From Sipunculus nudus (Eukaryota; Annelida; Sipuncula; Golfingiida; Sipunculidae), in NCBI GenBank assembly GCA_026874595.1, contig CM049309.1:11398576-11462575 (forward strand): 64,000 nucleotides of DNA. The letters run 5' to 3'. Positions 1-10,658 of this stretch are shown piece by piece. Within the stretch, counting starts at the first letter, position 1. Each line of letters begins with the position of its first letter. The notes below the pieces were generated by a model. The model saw only the letters and a program-made list of their open reading frames with translations, was not told the origin of the DNA and did no database searches. A program made the position numbers and the translations under genes.

Positions 1-758
1 AAAAGCGGGCGTTAATATAGGGGTCAGTGCAGGGTACCAGTCGATCAACGTCCGCTCACTACAAGTTCATAACGTTTGTTATGTATAAATCACGGCGGGC
101 TATCAAGGATTTTTAGGGGATATTGTTTCATTAAAATAGAACGGTAAGAATGTTGCAAGACAGAAGGTGTTTCCTTGAAAAGTAACAAACTTTTATTTTA
201 ATGTCTGACAGCTGAGAACAGATGAAGCTAGTTGTGGCGGAAGGTTGCATGGTAAATCCGCTATATTTTTACATAACTATGAACCGAAGACTAGTGAATG
301 CGTTATCACTTCTCGCTTGTTTGCAAAAGCGGGGAGTGACTGATAGTTCTCGGGGTGAAGAGAATTGATAAAAAAAGGTATATATAACCACTGTAAAAAA
401 CGCTAAACGCATGATTAAGTACCTGTGTAAATTATTTATATAAAGTTCCAAAGTACGGCAAACCCACATTAGGCATTGTTATGTGGTACACTTGATAAAC
501 CATTGACCTATATATGCAAGAGACTATTCTATGGAAGGCCCGGTACCTGCGGTTCTAAACGATTCCACAACTCCCACTGTGGCCTGTAAACCTGATCATT
601 CACAGACGCCGCATATAGACAGCCCGAGACACGGTGCAAAACAGCTCTTATCTCAACCCTATAATTAATTAGTAACCTAACTGTTGATCTTACTCTTTAA
701 TTTTTAGCCTGTTTCAATGATAATAATAATAATAAAAAAGTAGAGAAAACTATGCCAG

Positions 759-799
<41 letters not shown>

Positions 800-1137
800 A
801 ACAGGGATCGTGATATTCGAAATTTAACCTTTGCAACGGATAGGCATTAATGCAGGTTTGCCTCTCCGTAGAAAAAATGCCTTTTCGCTAAAGATTCATC
901 CTACCATCATACCAAACGTTAAGTCACACCTTCGCTCAGTTTAAACCTAATTCTACCATCTGACATGCTATCCAACATGCACGCTTGCATGCAAAAAGAA
1001 CGTAATGTTTTCAATAGTAACACTGTTTTGTCAGAAACACGTTGGTGCAGTGAAACAAAAAGAAAATAAAGGAGATGAGGGCCTAAATTCCGGAAAGTAT
1101 AAGAAACCAGATATTTCTTGGCACCGCAGGTGCCAGA
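1..1137. other. Non-coding, no gene seen
   Basis: No open frame here looks like protein. The only structure is a short run of AAT triplets near 720-736 and the CT/AT microsatellite listed separately. Composition is AT-rich intergenic or intronic DNA. Confidence 0.6.
760..799. repeat. (CT)n-(AT)n compound microsatellite
   Basis: About 11 CT units run directly into about 8 AT units. It is one of many GA/CT-AT compound tracts in the window. Confidence 0.9.
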
Positions 1138-1240
1138 GTATCCCCAGACATAGTATGCCCCCCCCCCTTTAAGAATAGGCCCCCATTTTTAGCAGCATAT
1201 ACTGACACTTGGCAAGCAATTATTGTTGCTTCCATCTATC

Positions 1241-2290
1241 AATCCACAATCTTTTTGAAGACGTTGGTTCTGTGACCTTGACCTTTGACCTCATGACCCC
1301 AAAATCAATTGGGGTCTTGCTTTTCCAATGGGACATATATTAGTCAAGTTTGAAATCTATACATCAATAAAAGCAGGAATTAAAATCCAGAAACTAATTT
1401 TTTGACAGATGTGTCCTGTGACCTTGACCTTTGACCTCATGACCCCAAAATCAATTCGGGTCTTGCTTTTCCAATGGGTCATATACAAGTCAAGTTTGAA
1501 ATCCATACATCAATAAAAGTAGGAATTATCATCCAGAAACTAATTTTTGGACAGATGGCTCCTGTGACCTTCACCTTTGACATTGTGACCTCAAATTTGA
1601 TAGGGGTCTTCCACTCTTGGCAGGTGAACTATATGTGCAAGATGAAAGATCTTAGATGAATTGTTTGGCTGGAAATGCATCCACAATCTTTTTAAAGATG
1701 TGTCCTGTGACCTTGACCTTTGACCTCATGACCCCAAAATCAATTCGGGTCTTGCTTTTCCATTGGGTCATATACAAGTCAAGTTTGAAATCGATACATC
1801 AATAAAAGCAGGAATTATCATCCAGAAACTAATTTTTGGACAGATGGCTCCTGTGACCTTCACCTTTGACCTTGTGACCTCAAATTTGATAGGGGTCTTC
1901 CTTTATTGGCAGATGAACTATATGTGCAAGATGAAAGGTCTGCGATGAAAACTTTGGCTGAAAATGCATCCACAATCTTTTTAAAGATGGGTCCTGCGAC
2001 CTTGACCTTTGACTTCATGTCCCCAAAATCAATTGGAGTCTTGCTTTTTCAATTGGACATATAAAAGTCAAGTTTGAAATCAATACATCAATAAAAGCAG
2101 GAATTATCATCGAGAAACTAATTTTTGGACAGATAGCTCCTGTGGCCTTGACCTTTGACCTTGTGACCCCAAAATTGATATGGATCATCCACTATTGGCA
2201 AGTGAGCTATATATTCAAGATGGAAGATCTGGGATGAAAGTTTGGCTTAAAATGCATCCACATTATCTTTTAAGATGCAAGTCCAATGAC
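1241..2290 (+). repeat. 289-bp tandem repeat made of two ~145-bp half units
   Basis: The landmark CCACAATCTTTTT recurs at 1241, 1681 and 1970, with a diverged copy near 2259; the last steps are 289 bp. Two matching open frames of 61 codons (1474-1659 and 1763-1948) also sit exactly 289 bp apart and are only the repeat read through. Each ~145-bp half carries a TGACCTTGACCTTTGACCT core or a variant, followed by an ATGACCCCAAAATCAAT-like segment. Later copies are progressively diverged, so the array is not recent. Confidence 0.85.
1279..1726 (-). promoter_or_regulatory. Perfect nuclear-receptor DR1 sites in the tandem repeat
   Basis: TGACCTTTGACCT occurs at 1279-1291, 1425-1437 and 1714-1726. 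Its complement is the consensus DR1 element AGGTCAAAGGTCA bound by HNF4, RXR-PPAR and COUP-TF type receptors. The upstream overlap TGACCTTGA also gives a TCAAGGTCA monomer site (NR5A/ERR type). The motif match is directly visible. That any receptor binds here is inference, because the motif may just be part of the repeat. Confidence 0.4.
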
Positions 2291-2989
2291 CTTGACCTTT
2301 GACCTCATGACCCTAGAACTTATAGGGTTCTTACTTTAGTGGTGGGCCATACATAAGTCACATTTGAATTCCATATTGCTATCAACACTGGAGATATCAT
2401 AAGAGGTGTGTGATTTTCACCAAATATGGACACTAAAGGTCAAGGCCACTCTCAAGGTAAAGGTCATGACCCAAATGTTAATAGACCTCATCCCATAACC
2501 CATCTCTCTACATGTGCATAATATGAAAGAAATCTGTCCATTAGTTTTTGACTTATAATGCTTAAAGAAATGTCAAGTGGCAATTTTAGGGGTATTAAAA
2601 GGCGTAAAAACAAGAAAAGGATAATAAGTGGCGCCACCAGTTTCCGATATATCACAAGGCTATCCAAGATCTTCGATCACCTTGATTTTTGGACCAGTCC
2701 ATGCAAGCTTACTTGAGATATTTAAGAATTAGTGTGATTTTCAGCAAAAATGGACCTATTCAAGGTCAAGGTCACTCTCCTAGCATAGGCCATGACCCCA
2801 TTTTAAAAAGGCTTCGTCCCCTTACCTATATCTATACAAATGTAAAGTTTGAAAAAGATCAGTGAAATATTTTTTGAGTTATCCCGCTCACAAGGTTTTT
2901 CTGCGGCGGCGGCGGCGGGACCGTCGTGAAACCATAGTATCCCGACTTTGTCTGGGGATACAATTATAGACCATTTTTATAACAAAATA

Positions 2990-3968
2990 CAGTAGAACGC
3001 CTGAATTACGGTCGACATCGGGACTGGATGAAAGTGGCCTTAATACAGGAGTGGCCCTTATACAGGACTTGACCAGGATAGGGAGGTTAAAATTTAACAC
3101 GAAACCAAGTTCAAATTTTTATTACCATCAACAAAATAAACGTATATACAGAGTAATAGTATAATTACTGTTATCAATAAAAAAAAAATATTTACAATCA
3201 TGTCAACCCTATTTAAAACAATTGCCTATACAATATATACAGATTAAGTGTTTGTTATTAAATTACAAACAGATTGTATATCGCCATAGTGGTCAAAGTA
3301 ATTGGGACAGAGTATGCGTAACATTTTGTACATGAAACAATGTTTATTTTGCATTCATAATTATTCATGTATGAGTAAATTATGCGATGTTTGTCGTGTT
3401 CACAAGGACATTAAAGGAAATTGAAAGATCCACAGTTTGCTTGACGTTTTCTGATGACATGATCATCGGGACCCGCTGGTTGTCGTTCATTAATTAAATG
3501 ACAAACACCCTGATTAAGATCCGGCTCGCACGACTTATTCCCAAACATACATGCAGGTGGGAACACATGCCTTAATATTGTGCATATACTAATGAGGCTG
3601 AGTGGGGTTGTACGACGCTGGCTACGTTTCAAACAACTCAGTCACGGTCGAGTGGTTACCTTTATCTAGGCACTCCTTAACAGACAGGAATATGTGAGAG
3701 CGGACACTTGTAAAATGATATTGTGGTCAGAAGTTGCCGCTCGATTTGTTGAGCCCATGTCACGGAGTCACTGCCCCTGACCGTAATTGAGGCGTTTCCC
3801 GGCCTGCGGGACCGAGAGACCTGGCCGTAATACGGAATAGAGGAGTGACCGTAATTGACAACAAAATTATTATGAAATATAACGGTCGAAAATTCGGGAC
3901 CGGAAAATCTGACCGTTATAGACGTATTGACCGTTATTGAGGCGTGGCCGTTAGCAGGCGTTCTACTG
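2990..3968. mobile_element. pogo/Tigger-like non-autonomous DNA transposon
   Basis: The left end starts CAGTAGAACGCCTG and the right end is its reverse complement, finishing GGCGTTCTACTG. TA dinucleotides flank both sides (2988-2989 and 3969-3970), as expected for Tc1/mariner-pogo insertion. Subterminal motifs of the form GTGGCC/GACCGTAAT recur inside both ends. No transposase is present: the short open frames inside (for example 3411-3632 minus) are not convincing. At 979 bp it is a deletion derivative. It lies directly next to the preceding core-repeat element. Confidence 0.8.
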
Positions 3969-4083
3969 TATAGAAAATATAGAGAGTCGGTTGAACACCA
4001 CCTGTAAAATATTTAAATATACTTATCTTTTTTTTTATGTCATGTTTATGACTACTAATCAGCTACTTGTGTGGAAAACTTAT

Positions 4084-4178
4084 GAGAGAGAGAGAGAGAA
4101 TGAGAGAGAGATTCCGAGAGAGAGAGAGAGAGACAGAGAAAGAGAGAGAGAGTGAATGGGGGGGGGGGGGGGGGAGAG
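4084..4178. repeat. (GA)n microsatellite with poly-G tract
   Basis: An interrupted GA run is followed by about 16 consecutive G at 4159-4174. Confidence 0.9.
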
Positions 4179-4826
4179 AAAACTCTTTCACTCCTTCAGG
4201 AATTCTTTTTATTATACCTTTTTTATATAATACATAAAAATAAATACCTAAGATTTTAAAAAGTTTTGTTAAAAAAAAATAAGTAGATTGAAATATTTAC
4301 CCATATAAATATGTTTGAAAATATTATTTCAGCAAGCCCCTCAAAACCTTATTGGGGCAACATGAAAACGATTATCTGTATGATATTCTTAAATAGATCC
4401 GAATGCTAGATATTTTCAAGGCTGATTAAAACAAGATCATAAGAAGGAGATAACAAGACAAGCAAGATGCCAGACTGCTCCATCCAGACATCACATATCC
4501 AGTTAATCTTAAGACCGCCGGCTCCTGTATAGATTAGAATCGGGTTTTAAGAGATAAGACAAGGCTAGTTTTATATTCCTGTATCATATTGATTAAAGCA
4601 ATGGCATCTGAGGCATGTGGTCCTATGTCGGTAATTCTGTTTATAAACAAACATACCCGCTCCCCCTTGACAAACTCATTAAATGTAGCCAGGGTAGCAT
4701 ATATAAAACATATACATGTATTAGCTTTTTGATAGTGCTGATGATGCTCTGGTTGTGGTGTTTAGGTTTAGATGCATGTAGAGGTAATTACGTGTCAATG
4801 GCATGGGAACAAAACATATTAGGAGT

Positions 4827-4828
<2 letters not shown>

Positions 4829-4880
<52 letters not shown>

Positions 4881-4973
4881 ATATTTAAGTGTACAGGAGG
4901 AGACTGAAGTCCACGTAATCTTCTTGCATGTGGAGACAGACAGAGAGCAAAAATGGAAGATTCTCCTTCTAAG

Positions 4974-5018
<45 letters not shown>
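4829..5018. repeat. (AT)n and (GA)n microsatellites
   Basis: An AT tract of about 24 units (4829-4876) and a GA tract of about 20 units (4979-5018) are separated by about 100 bp of unique sequence. Confidence 0.9.
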
Positions 5019-5022
<4 letters not shown>

Positions 5023-6605
5023 TACAGATACACAAATATACAGAAAGACATAAACAAATAGATAACCTGTAAGACAGACAGACATACAGATAGGACGAAA
5101 GAGACAGACAAAAAAGCAAAAATATTGCAGCAAATTGACAAACAAGTGCAGTGCATCAGTAATTGGGCTCAGTAATTGAGCACATCGACAGACGGTCAGA
5201 TCTGTAGGCGGACTTCAACATATATACAAGAAATAATAAAACATAAACGGATACTTAATATTTTAAGTATTTGCTGCCAGCTTTGAAATGGTTATTCTAA
5301 ATATCGACCCATCAAGGCTGCATGCAGTCACAATTATATATAAAGGGATGTGGAAGACGCATCACGCCAATCGACGACCATAAACTCATTCGACCAAAGC
5401 TGTATATGATGAAGATTAAGTTGTCACGACAAGTTTCATGCTGGCCCTAATATCAGTGAACAAATTGATTTTTCACTAATATCCGAACGATTTATTCCTC
5501 CTCTGGGCCTTAGGATTTACATATTGTATTTAAAACTATATGACTGATGAGATAATCTGCAGGGCTGGATATATCATTTATCATCGTCGTATCACTTTTT
5601 CTATGTTTTAGCTTTATGAGCCTGCGCCATGACTAAACATTAATTCTTGTATATGATTATCAGTCACACCCAAAAGTTGTGGAATAAATCCCTAGGCAAA
5701 ATGGACACAATAAAATATAGATTAAGTTAACATTCCTAAAGCATATGGATAATCTAGTACACAAAGAAAAAATTATACACTATATAAATATAATAATACG
5801 CAATATTAGTCCATTAATAATTATAATATAATTAACGAAATATTGTTCACTCATTAAGGTCTTTGTTGTTTGCGAAGCAGTACTGACATTTTTTTGCAAT
5901 ATTTTAGGAAAGTATACGTAATCTTGTTTTACAACGAGAACCATGTTGAGTTCTCCAATTTCCAAAATTGCTCTGCTTATCATCTTGAACAATCATTTAT
6001 TTTGCGTATATCTTAAAATGTAGTAAACTGCCTAAATGCACTGTAACGGTAAGTTTACAGTGTCGTGGGTATAGTCAACCGAACATAACGGCAGTCCTCT
6101 TTTTGATGCAATAAACCAAACTTGAAAATTTTCCCTACCATTGCATGTGGCCCAGCGTGACATATATAACCCCGTTAAAGGTATAAAAACTCCCCACAGT
6201 GTTATAATAAAGCCATCCATATTTTGTCTGAGAACCTACATTTACGATCCGTTTAACAAAGACCGACCAATTTCTTCCAAACGACCTCCTGTAATTTGCC
6301 CCAGAACACCACGCTGCAGCCTACGTCATAACCCACGTGACCTCACAAGGCGACATCGGATGAAATTGACACCGCGTCGTCCTCTGGAGGAAATAAAGGC
6401 TTCTTGTTTCAGATACGAATGATATACGGGCAACCTTTGACATTTAGCTGTCATATACATACATATGTGAGAATGTTTTGTGCATGTGTGTGCATTGTAT
6501 ACCTGTGTGGTGTACACGTGTGCGGCCTCTGTGCTAATTGTGTGGTCGTGAGATTATAAATAAAAAATATAAAAATAAATAAAATATATTCTATATATTG
6601 TTGGT

Positions 6606-6607
<2 letters not shown>

Positions 6608-6642
<35 letters not shown>

Positions 6643-6649
6643 TATATAC
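6608..6649. repeat. (AT)n microsatellite
   Basis: A TA-dinucleotide run with one TACA interruption. Confidence 0.9.
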
Positions 6650-8033
6650 CTCAGTTATTAGTAAATTCCACAAATAGTTTCAGTCTCACAGCTGTCTGAA
6701 TCGTTTGTTCCACCGTTAACAATGTAAAGACCTCGCAGGCGCAAAAAGTTGAACCCGTCAGTTTTAACCGACCCAGAGAAATTGGGTTCTGCTTGCCTGG
6801 GGTAGATTAGAGTTTTTCGGGATATATAAATCTTGGTTGAATTTGCCCTATTAATCATTTGTAGCAATACATATATTAATATCGATCGAAGTTTGTCTGC
6901 TCTAAGACGTCAGAAAGCGGCAACGCGTATATAAGGTCCCCCTGTATATATATAATATACTATTTACATATAGTGGTTTATATTCAGGTATCATATTTAA
7001 TAATTTAAATATCATTTTAATCATCTGCCATAGACAAAGATTTGCCAACTGTCCGATAACCTTTATCGCCTTTAATATATTTCTTTTAAAAGCAGACATT
7101 TGTCAAAGCAGAGACTAAAACCATTTCGGTAAAACATTCGATAGTGAACTGTTATCAGAAAATTGAATCGTTTTGGTTTTTGGACGAAATCCCTCCGATC
7201 AAACAAGGTCTGTATACATAAGACTTGGCCTGGTAAGCAAACACAGGGAAACTACATTGCATGTATGTTTTTTCCCTGATAAATCCAGCCATTTAAATGT
7301 CTGGTCTGCTAGAATAAGGCAAATAGAACACATAACCGGACAATAAACCTATATAATTCGGCTGGTAAGGAGTCGCAATCTGATGTTTCTTGTAAGAAAC
7401 TTTAGGGAGAATTCCTTAACGGGCAAAGTTAATTATTGGGCCAGATACTCAAAGATGTAAAGTAACTATATGCGCCGCTTGTGAATTTGCTGAGCTCCAC
7501 AAAATGACGTAAATGGTGCAGTTAATGCCTTTATGCATGGCGGCATTGTGTATGTATTGAAATTTACATGCAGCAATTCCTCTCTATGGTTCATATGCCT
7601 AACAAGTTGGCGGCACATGTAGTGAACGATATATGTCATACATTTTTCCAGATATCCAGAATATCGGGTCTCATTTAGCTATAACCAGGGGTGACTGATA
7701 GAATTCTATATATTAAGGACTTTAGTACAAAAGTTGCCCATGGGCCATGACGCTCAGTTGAATTTACTGCTGGCATAAAGGTGACGCATGCGTTAATTAT
7801 TGATGTTATGACCTGTTTTTTTTATATGGAACCTTGAACGATGGGTAAAATGACTTCCAGAGTACTCAAAAAAATGCTATGTACCCAAAGTCCTTAAAAA
7901 TAGGTTACAGTTACCTTATTTAGGGTTTCCAAGAATAATTTACCAGGAACTCAGATTTACCAGATGTTGCGAGTTGCTAAGCAAGAAGTTTTTACCTCCA
8001 ATTGCATGCTACAATTACTGCCCGTCCGACGAA

Positions 8034-8214
8034 TAGGGTGTTAAACCATGTTCATTCACATAGCTTGGCCTTGCATAATATATAGTCACAGAGACATTAT
8101 TTTAGGTTTCAAAGATATCTTTAATCAAATTAGAAGTTTCTAGGTCCATCTGTAACCAATCATGGAAATCTGTCTTATAGGGTGCTCAAATCATGTTCAT
8201 TCACATATCTTGAA
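8034..8214 (+). repeat. Short direct repeat, 144-bp spacing
   Basis: A ~36-bp motif beginning AGGGTG and including CATGTTCATTCACATA occurs at about 8035 and again at about 8179. The intervening segments are only weakly similar, so this is a decayed tandem duplication. Confidence 0.55.
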
Positions 8215-8522
8215 GAATATATAGGATTACCTTTGATCTTGTATATATAGACAGTGTGTGGCTACAGCTGGCTCTGTAGGTGACTCAATAGGGCAATTTC
8301 GGCTAAGCTGCTGGCCAGCTGCCAGGCACAGGGGTGGGCCCAAACACAGCCCTGCTTGACCAGGGCACTGCTGTGTGTATGTACTGTGTATATAGGTCAG
8401 CACGCACATTTTATTGTCTATTGCAGCATATAGCTATGGATACTATATTCAGTATTGAGTCTGTAAAGGAGCTTCAAACATTTAAAAGAGAGGGGAATAA
8501 TAATTGCACAGAGTAGGACAGC

Positions 8523-8702
8523 ATGTCAATAATATTCGAAGATGAAGATGGAAAACTTATCCTTAACAAGAAACACACTGACTTCACCCAGGTACAAGCA
8601 CAAATAGCATGCACAGGAATTCACAACTGTTCTTTCGTGGGATACATAAATAAAGGAAAACATGTTGTTAATGTAACCTTTAATGAAGTGTTCAGGAATT
8701 AA
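8523..8702 (+). pseudogene. YqaJ-like recombinase/exonuclease domain fragment
   Basis: ATG to TAA, 59 codons. The product has the pattern LNKKH..FTQVQAQIACTG....SFVGY followed by a hydrophobic strand. This resembles the core of the YqaJ (lambda-exonuclease-like) fold, in which a K-H-x-Y/F-x-x-Q-V-Q-x-Q motif carries catalytic and structural residues. YqaJ domains are common in metazoan transposon-derived proteins. Only about a third of a normal domain is present and the upstream acidic metal-binding residues are missing, so it should be inactive. The inverted repeats around it support a transposon origin. The assignment is by motif recall; a profile search would settle it. Confidence 0.6.
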
Positions 8703-9630
8703 ATATTGTACAAGTTAATTAACTTTTATGAAATTCATTTGCTCAAAAGCTTTACTGGTGAGTGGTGACATTGAAAAATGTAATAATTGGCCCAGTTCAT
8801 AATGCATTCTATCTCATATTTAATGCATATTTCAATTTATGCCAAGCCCTGCTATAAAACGCACAGCCCTGCCACAAGAGTGAGATTTATTGACAAATAT
8901 CTCATTTTTATTGGGATAATCCCTGACTATATCTTAAGTTTTGATTTGTCTTATGGCACGTTCAACATATATTATGCATACACTGGTAACTTTCCTCAAG
9001 TTTTGATGGCTTTTACCCCAGTGTTTTCCCCAAGACTGAAAATAGGCATATTGAGCGTGGCTCTCCTGGGCAGTAGCAAAGGCCTAATGTTGAATTCTCA
9101 AACTGCCATTATTTCATCCCTAGGCTATAAACACTACAGGGACCTGTACTGTTTCACAATGGCAGCATCATAGATGGACCCAGGATAAAGTTTTGAAAAG
9201 ATGAAGCTTAGCATAATCCAAACAAGCATTTGGAATGTATTTGTTTATAATTGGACAAAGTACCTCTCTGATTCATTGGTCCAAATGGATTTTCTACTCT
9301 TAATTCTGTGTAGATAATGATGAACCTTGCTAAGCCCTGTTTGTTAGGTAAAATTATACAGGTAGATAAACCTTTACATTTGGGGGTTTGAACACTTAGG
9401 CAAGAAAGTTCAATTAGATGATAAAAACCCTGCAACATGAGCTTAGGATAAACAAAAATGGAAAGCCAGAAAATGAAATGTTCACCATCATAGCCTCTTC
9501 TGATATGCACAAGTGTCACCAGAAATTCCAAAAAGTGTTAGTTTTGTTCTTTTGCATACCTTTAGCAGACCCCTTCCCATTTTATTATAACAGTTAGTAA
9601 AACAACAACAAAGGACAGCATGCAACGGAC

Positions 9631-9650
9631 ACACACACACACACACACAC
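9631..9650. repeat. (CA)n microsatellite
   Basis: About ten CA units at the inner edge of the right inverted-repeat arm. Confidence 0.9.
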
Positions 9651-9773
9651 TACAGGGCTGCTTCATGTATGTATGGGGACATACTGACCAGTAGCTCAGC
9701 CCAGCACAGTGTTTGGGCCCACCCCAGCATCTGGCACCCTGCCAGCAACTTAGCCGAAGTGCCCCTATTGACC

Positions 9774-10440
9774 TAGAAATCCATAAATCCTAAGGCTGAC
9801 TCCTTATCTAATTGTAACTCCATGGATGTGCTGTCTAATTGTAACTTACATTGACCACTGACTGGTCAAATCCCTGTTTGGGCACTGCATTATGTGGTGA
9901 TGACTCCTATAAGAAACACCGCTCTGGTCATGTCTATCTCAATGAACATCCTGAACCTAAAGTCAGATTACCCCTTTACCCCTTTCAGCTAATTAGCAAA
10001 TTATGACTAGACTGAAAAGATTTTAACCAGCAACACCTCTCAGTAGTTTGATGGCTTGTGATTACCCTATATACTATTCCAAAGGGTAACTTTCGGTACA
10101 CATGCTACGAAGAAATCCATTTTTTTACTTTTTTTTAATAAAGTAGAAACAGACACAATAAACCAAAGGTTTGTTTATTTCCCCTGTAAAATATGAATAC
10201 ATATTTCAGGTGTGTTCAATTATTATGTATATATTAAATCCATTTAACCAATCAAACATGTCTTTAAAAATATTTCATGAAATATGGCTTAATTGATTGC
10301 AAAAACGTATTAAAAGTAATTTTTCATTCCAATCATCAAACATTCTATATATATATATATATTAATAATAAGCATGGCTGTAATAATATGTGCTGTAAAA
10401 TATTCTTGATATGTAAACCTTTGGATCCGAAAACTTTTTT
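9774..10440. other. Non-coding, nothing recognised
   Basis: AT-rich sequence with a short AT microsatellite at 10345-10361. There is no coding signal. Confidence 0.5.
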
Positions 10441-10448
10441 TAATTATT

Positions 10449-10658
10449 TTGCGGGCTGGACTGCGGTCTGGAAACTTGAAAAATGCGGGGCGTGTGCGGG
10501 CTGAAAGAAAATCTTGCGGGGCGGGTGCGGGATGATAGGAACCATAGTAACTGCGGGGCGTGCTGAATTTTTTTCTTTGATTGCGGGGCGGGCTGCGGGC
10601 TGACAAGGCATGATGCCGGGTGGTTGCTGGTTCAATTTTCGGACCGCGCAGGGCCCTA
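10449..10658. repeat. GC-rich dispersed repeat, right end of a hAT-like MITE
   Basis: A GCGGG(C/G)-rich block ends GCGCAGGGCCCTA. It matches the reverse complement of 32832-33003 over shared landmarks (GCGGGCTGCGGGCTGACA, ATGATGC, TTCAATTTT, CGCGCAGGGCCCTA). Here the left terminus is missing or diverged. Its GC content is far above the flanks, which makes the block stand out. Confidence 0.65.

Larger units (their letters stand above)
1138..2961. mobile_element. Non-autonomous element with short inverted ends and a tandem-repeat core
   Basis: A perfect 13-bp inverted repeat, GTATCCCCAGACA at 1138-1150 and its complement at 2949-2961, bounds about 1.8 kb. The similarity continues inward imperfectly (ATAGTAT motifs near both ends). 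The interior is the 289-bp tandem repeat (about 1241-2290), then diverged sequence with AGGTCA-type half-sites (2437-2800), then a GGC-rich tract (2905-2920). There is no coding capacity. The layout of unique ends around a tandem core recalls core-repeat mobile elements described in bivalves, but I cannot assign a superfamily. No target-site duplication is clear. Confidence 0.55.
4179..8033. other. Non-coding stretch with microsatellites only
   Basis: About 3.9 kb of AT-rich sequence. I see no exon with flanking splice sites and no recognisable protein. Frames around 4615-5156 that look long are translations of AT and GA microsatellites and are not genes. Confidence 0.5.
8283..9773. mobile_element. 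Inverted-repeat-bounded element holding a YqaJ-like fragment
   Basis: The segment at about 8283-8400 matches the reverse complement of about 9665-9773 over roughly 100 bp. Shared landmarks are CAATAGGG, TTCGGCTAAG, TGCTGGC and GGGGTGGGCCCAAACAC. The two arms enclose about 1.26 kb that includes the YqaJ-like fragment at 8523-8702. The outer ends and any target duplication cannot be placed, so the arms could be true terminal repeats or two inverted copies of a smaller repeat. The 128-codon open frame at 8787-9173 shows no recognisable domain. Confidence 0.45.

Noticed and set aside
1474-1948. Two similar 61-codon frames
   Set aside because: Same tandem repeat read twice, exactly 289 bp apart.
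4721-5156. Long Ser/Leu- and Tyr/Ile-rich open frames
   Set aside because: They are translations of GA and AT microsatellites with no domain.
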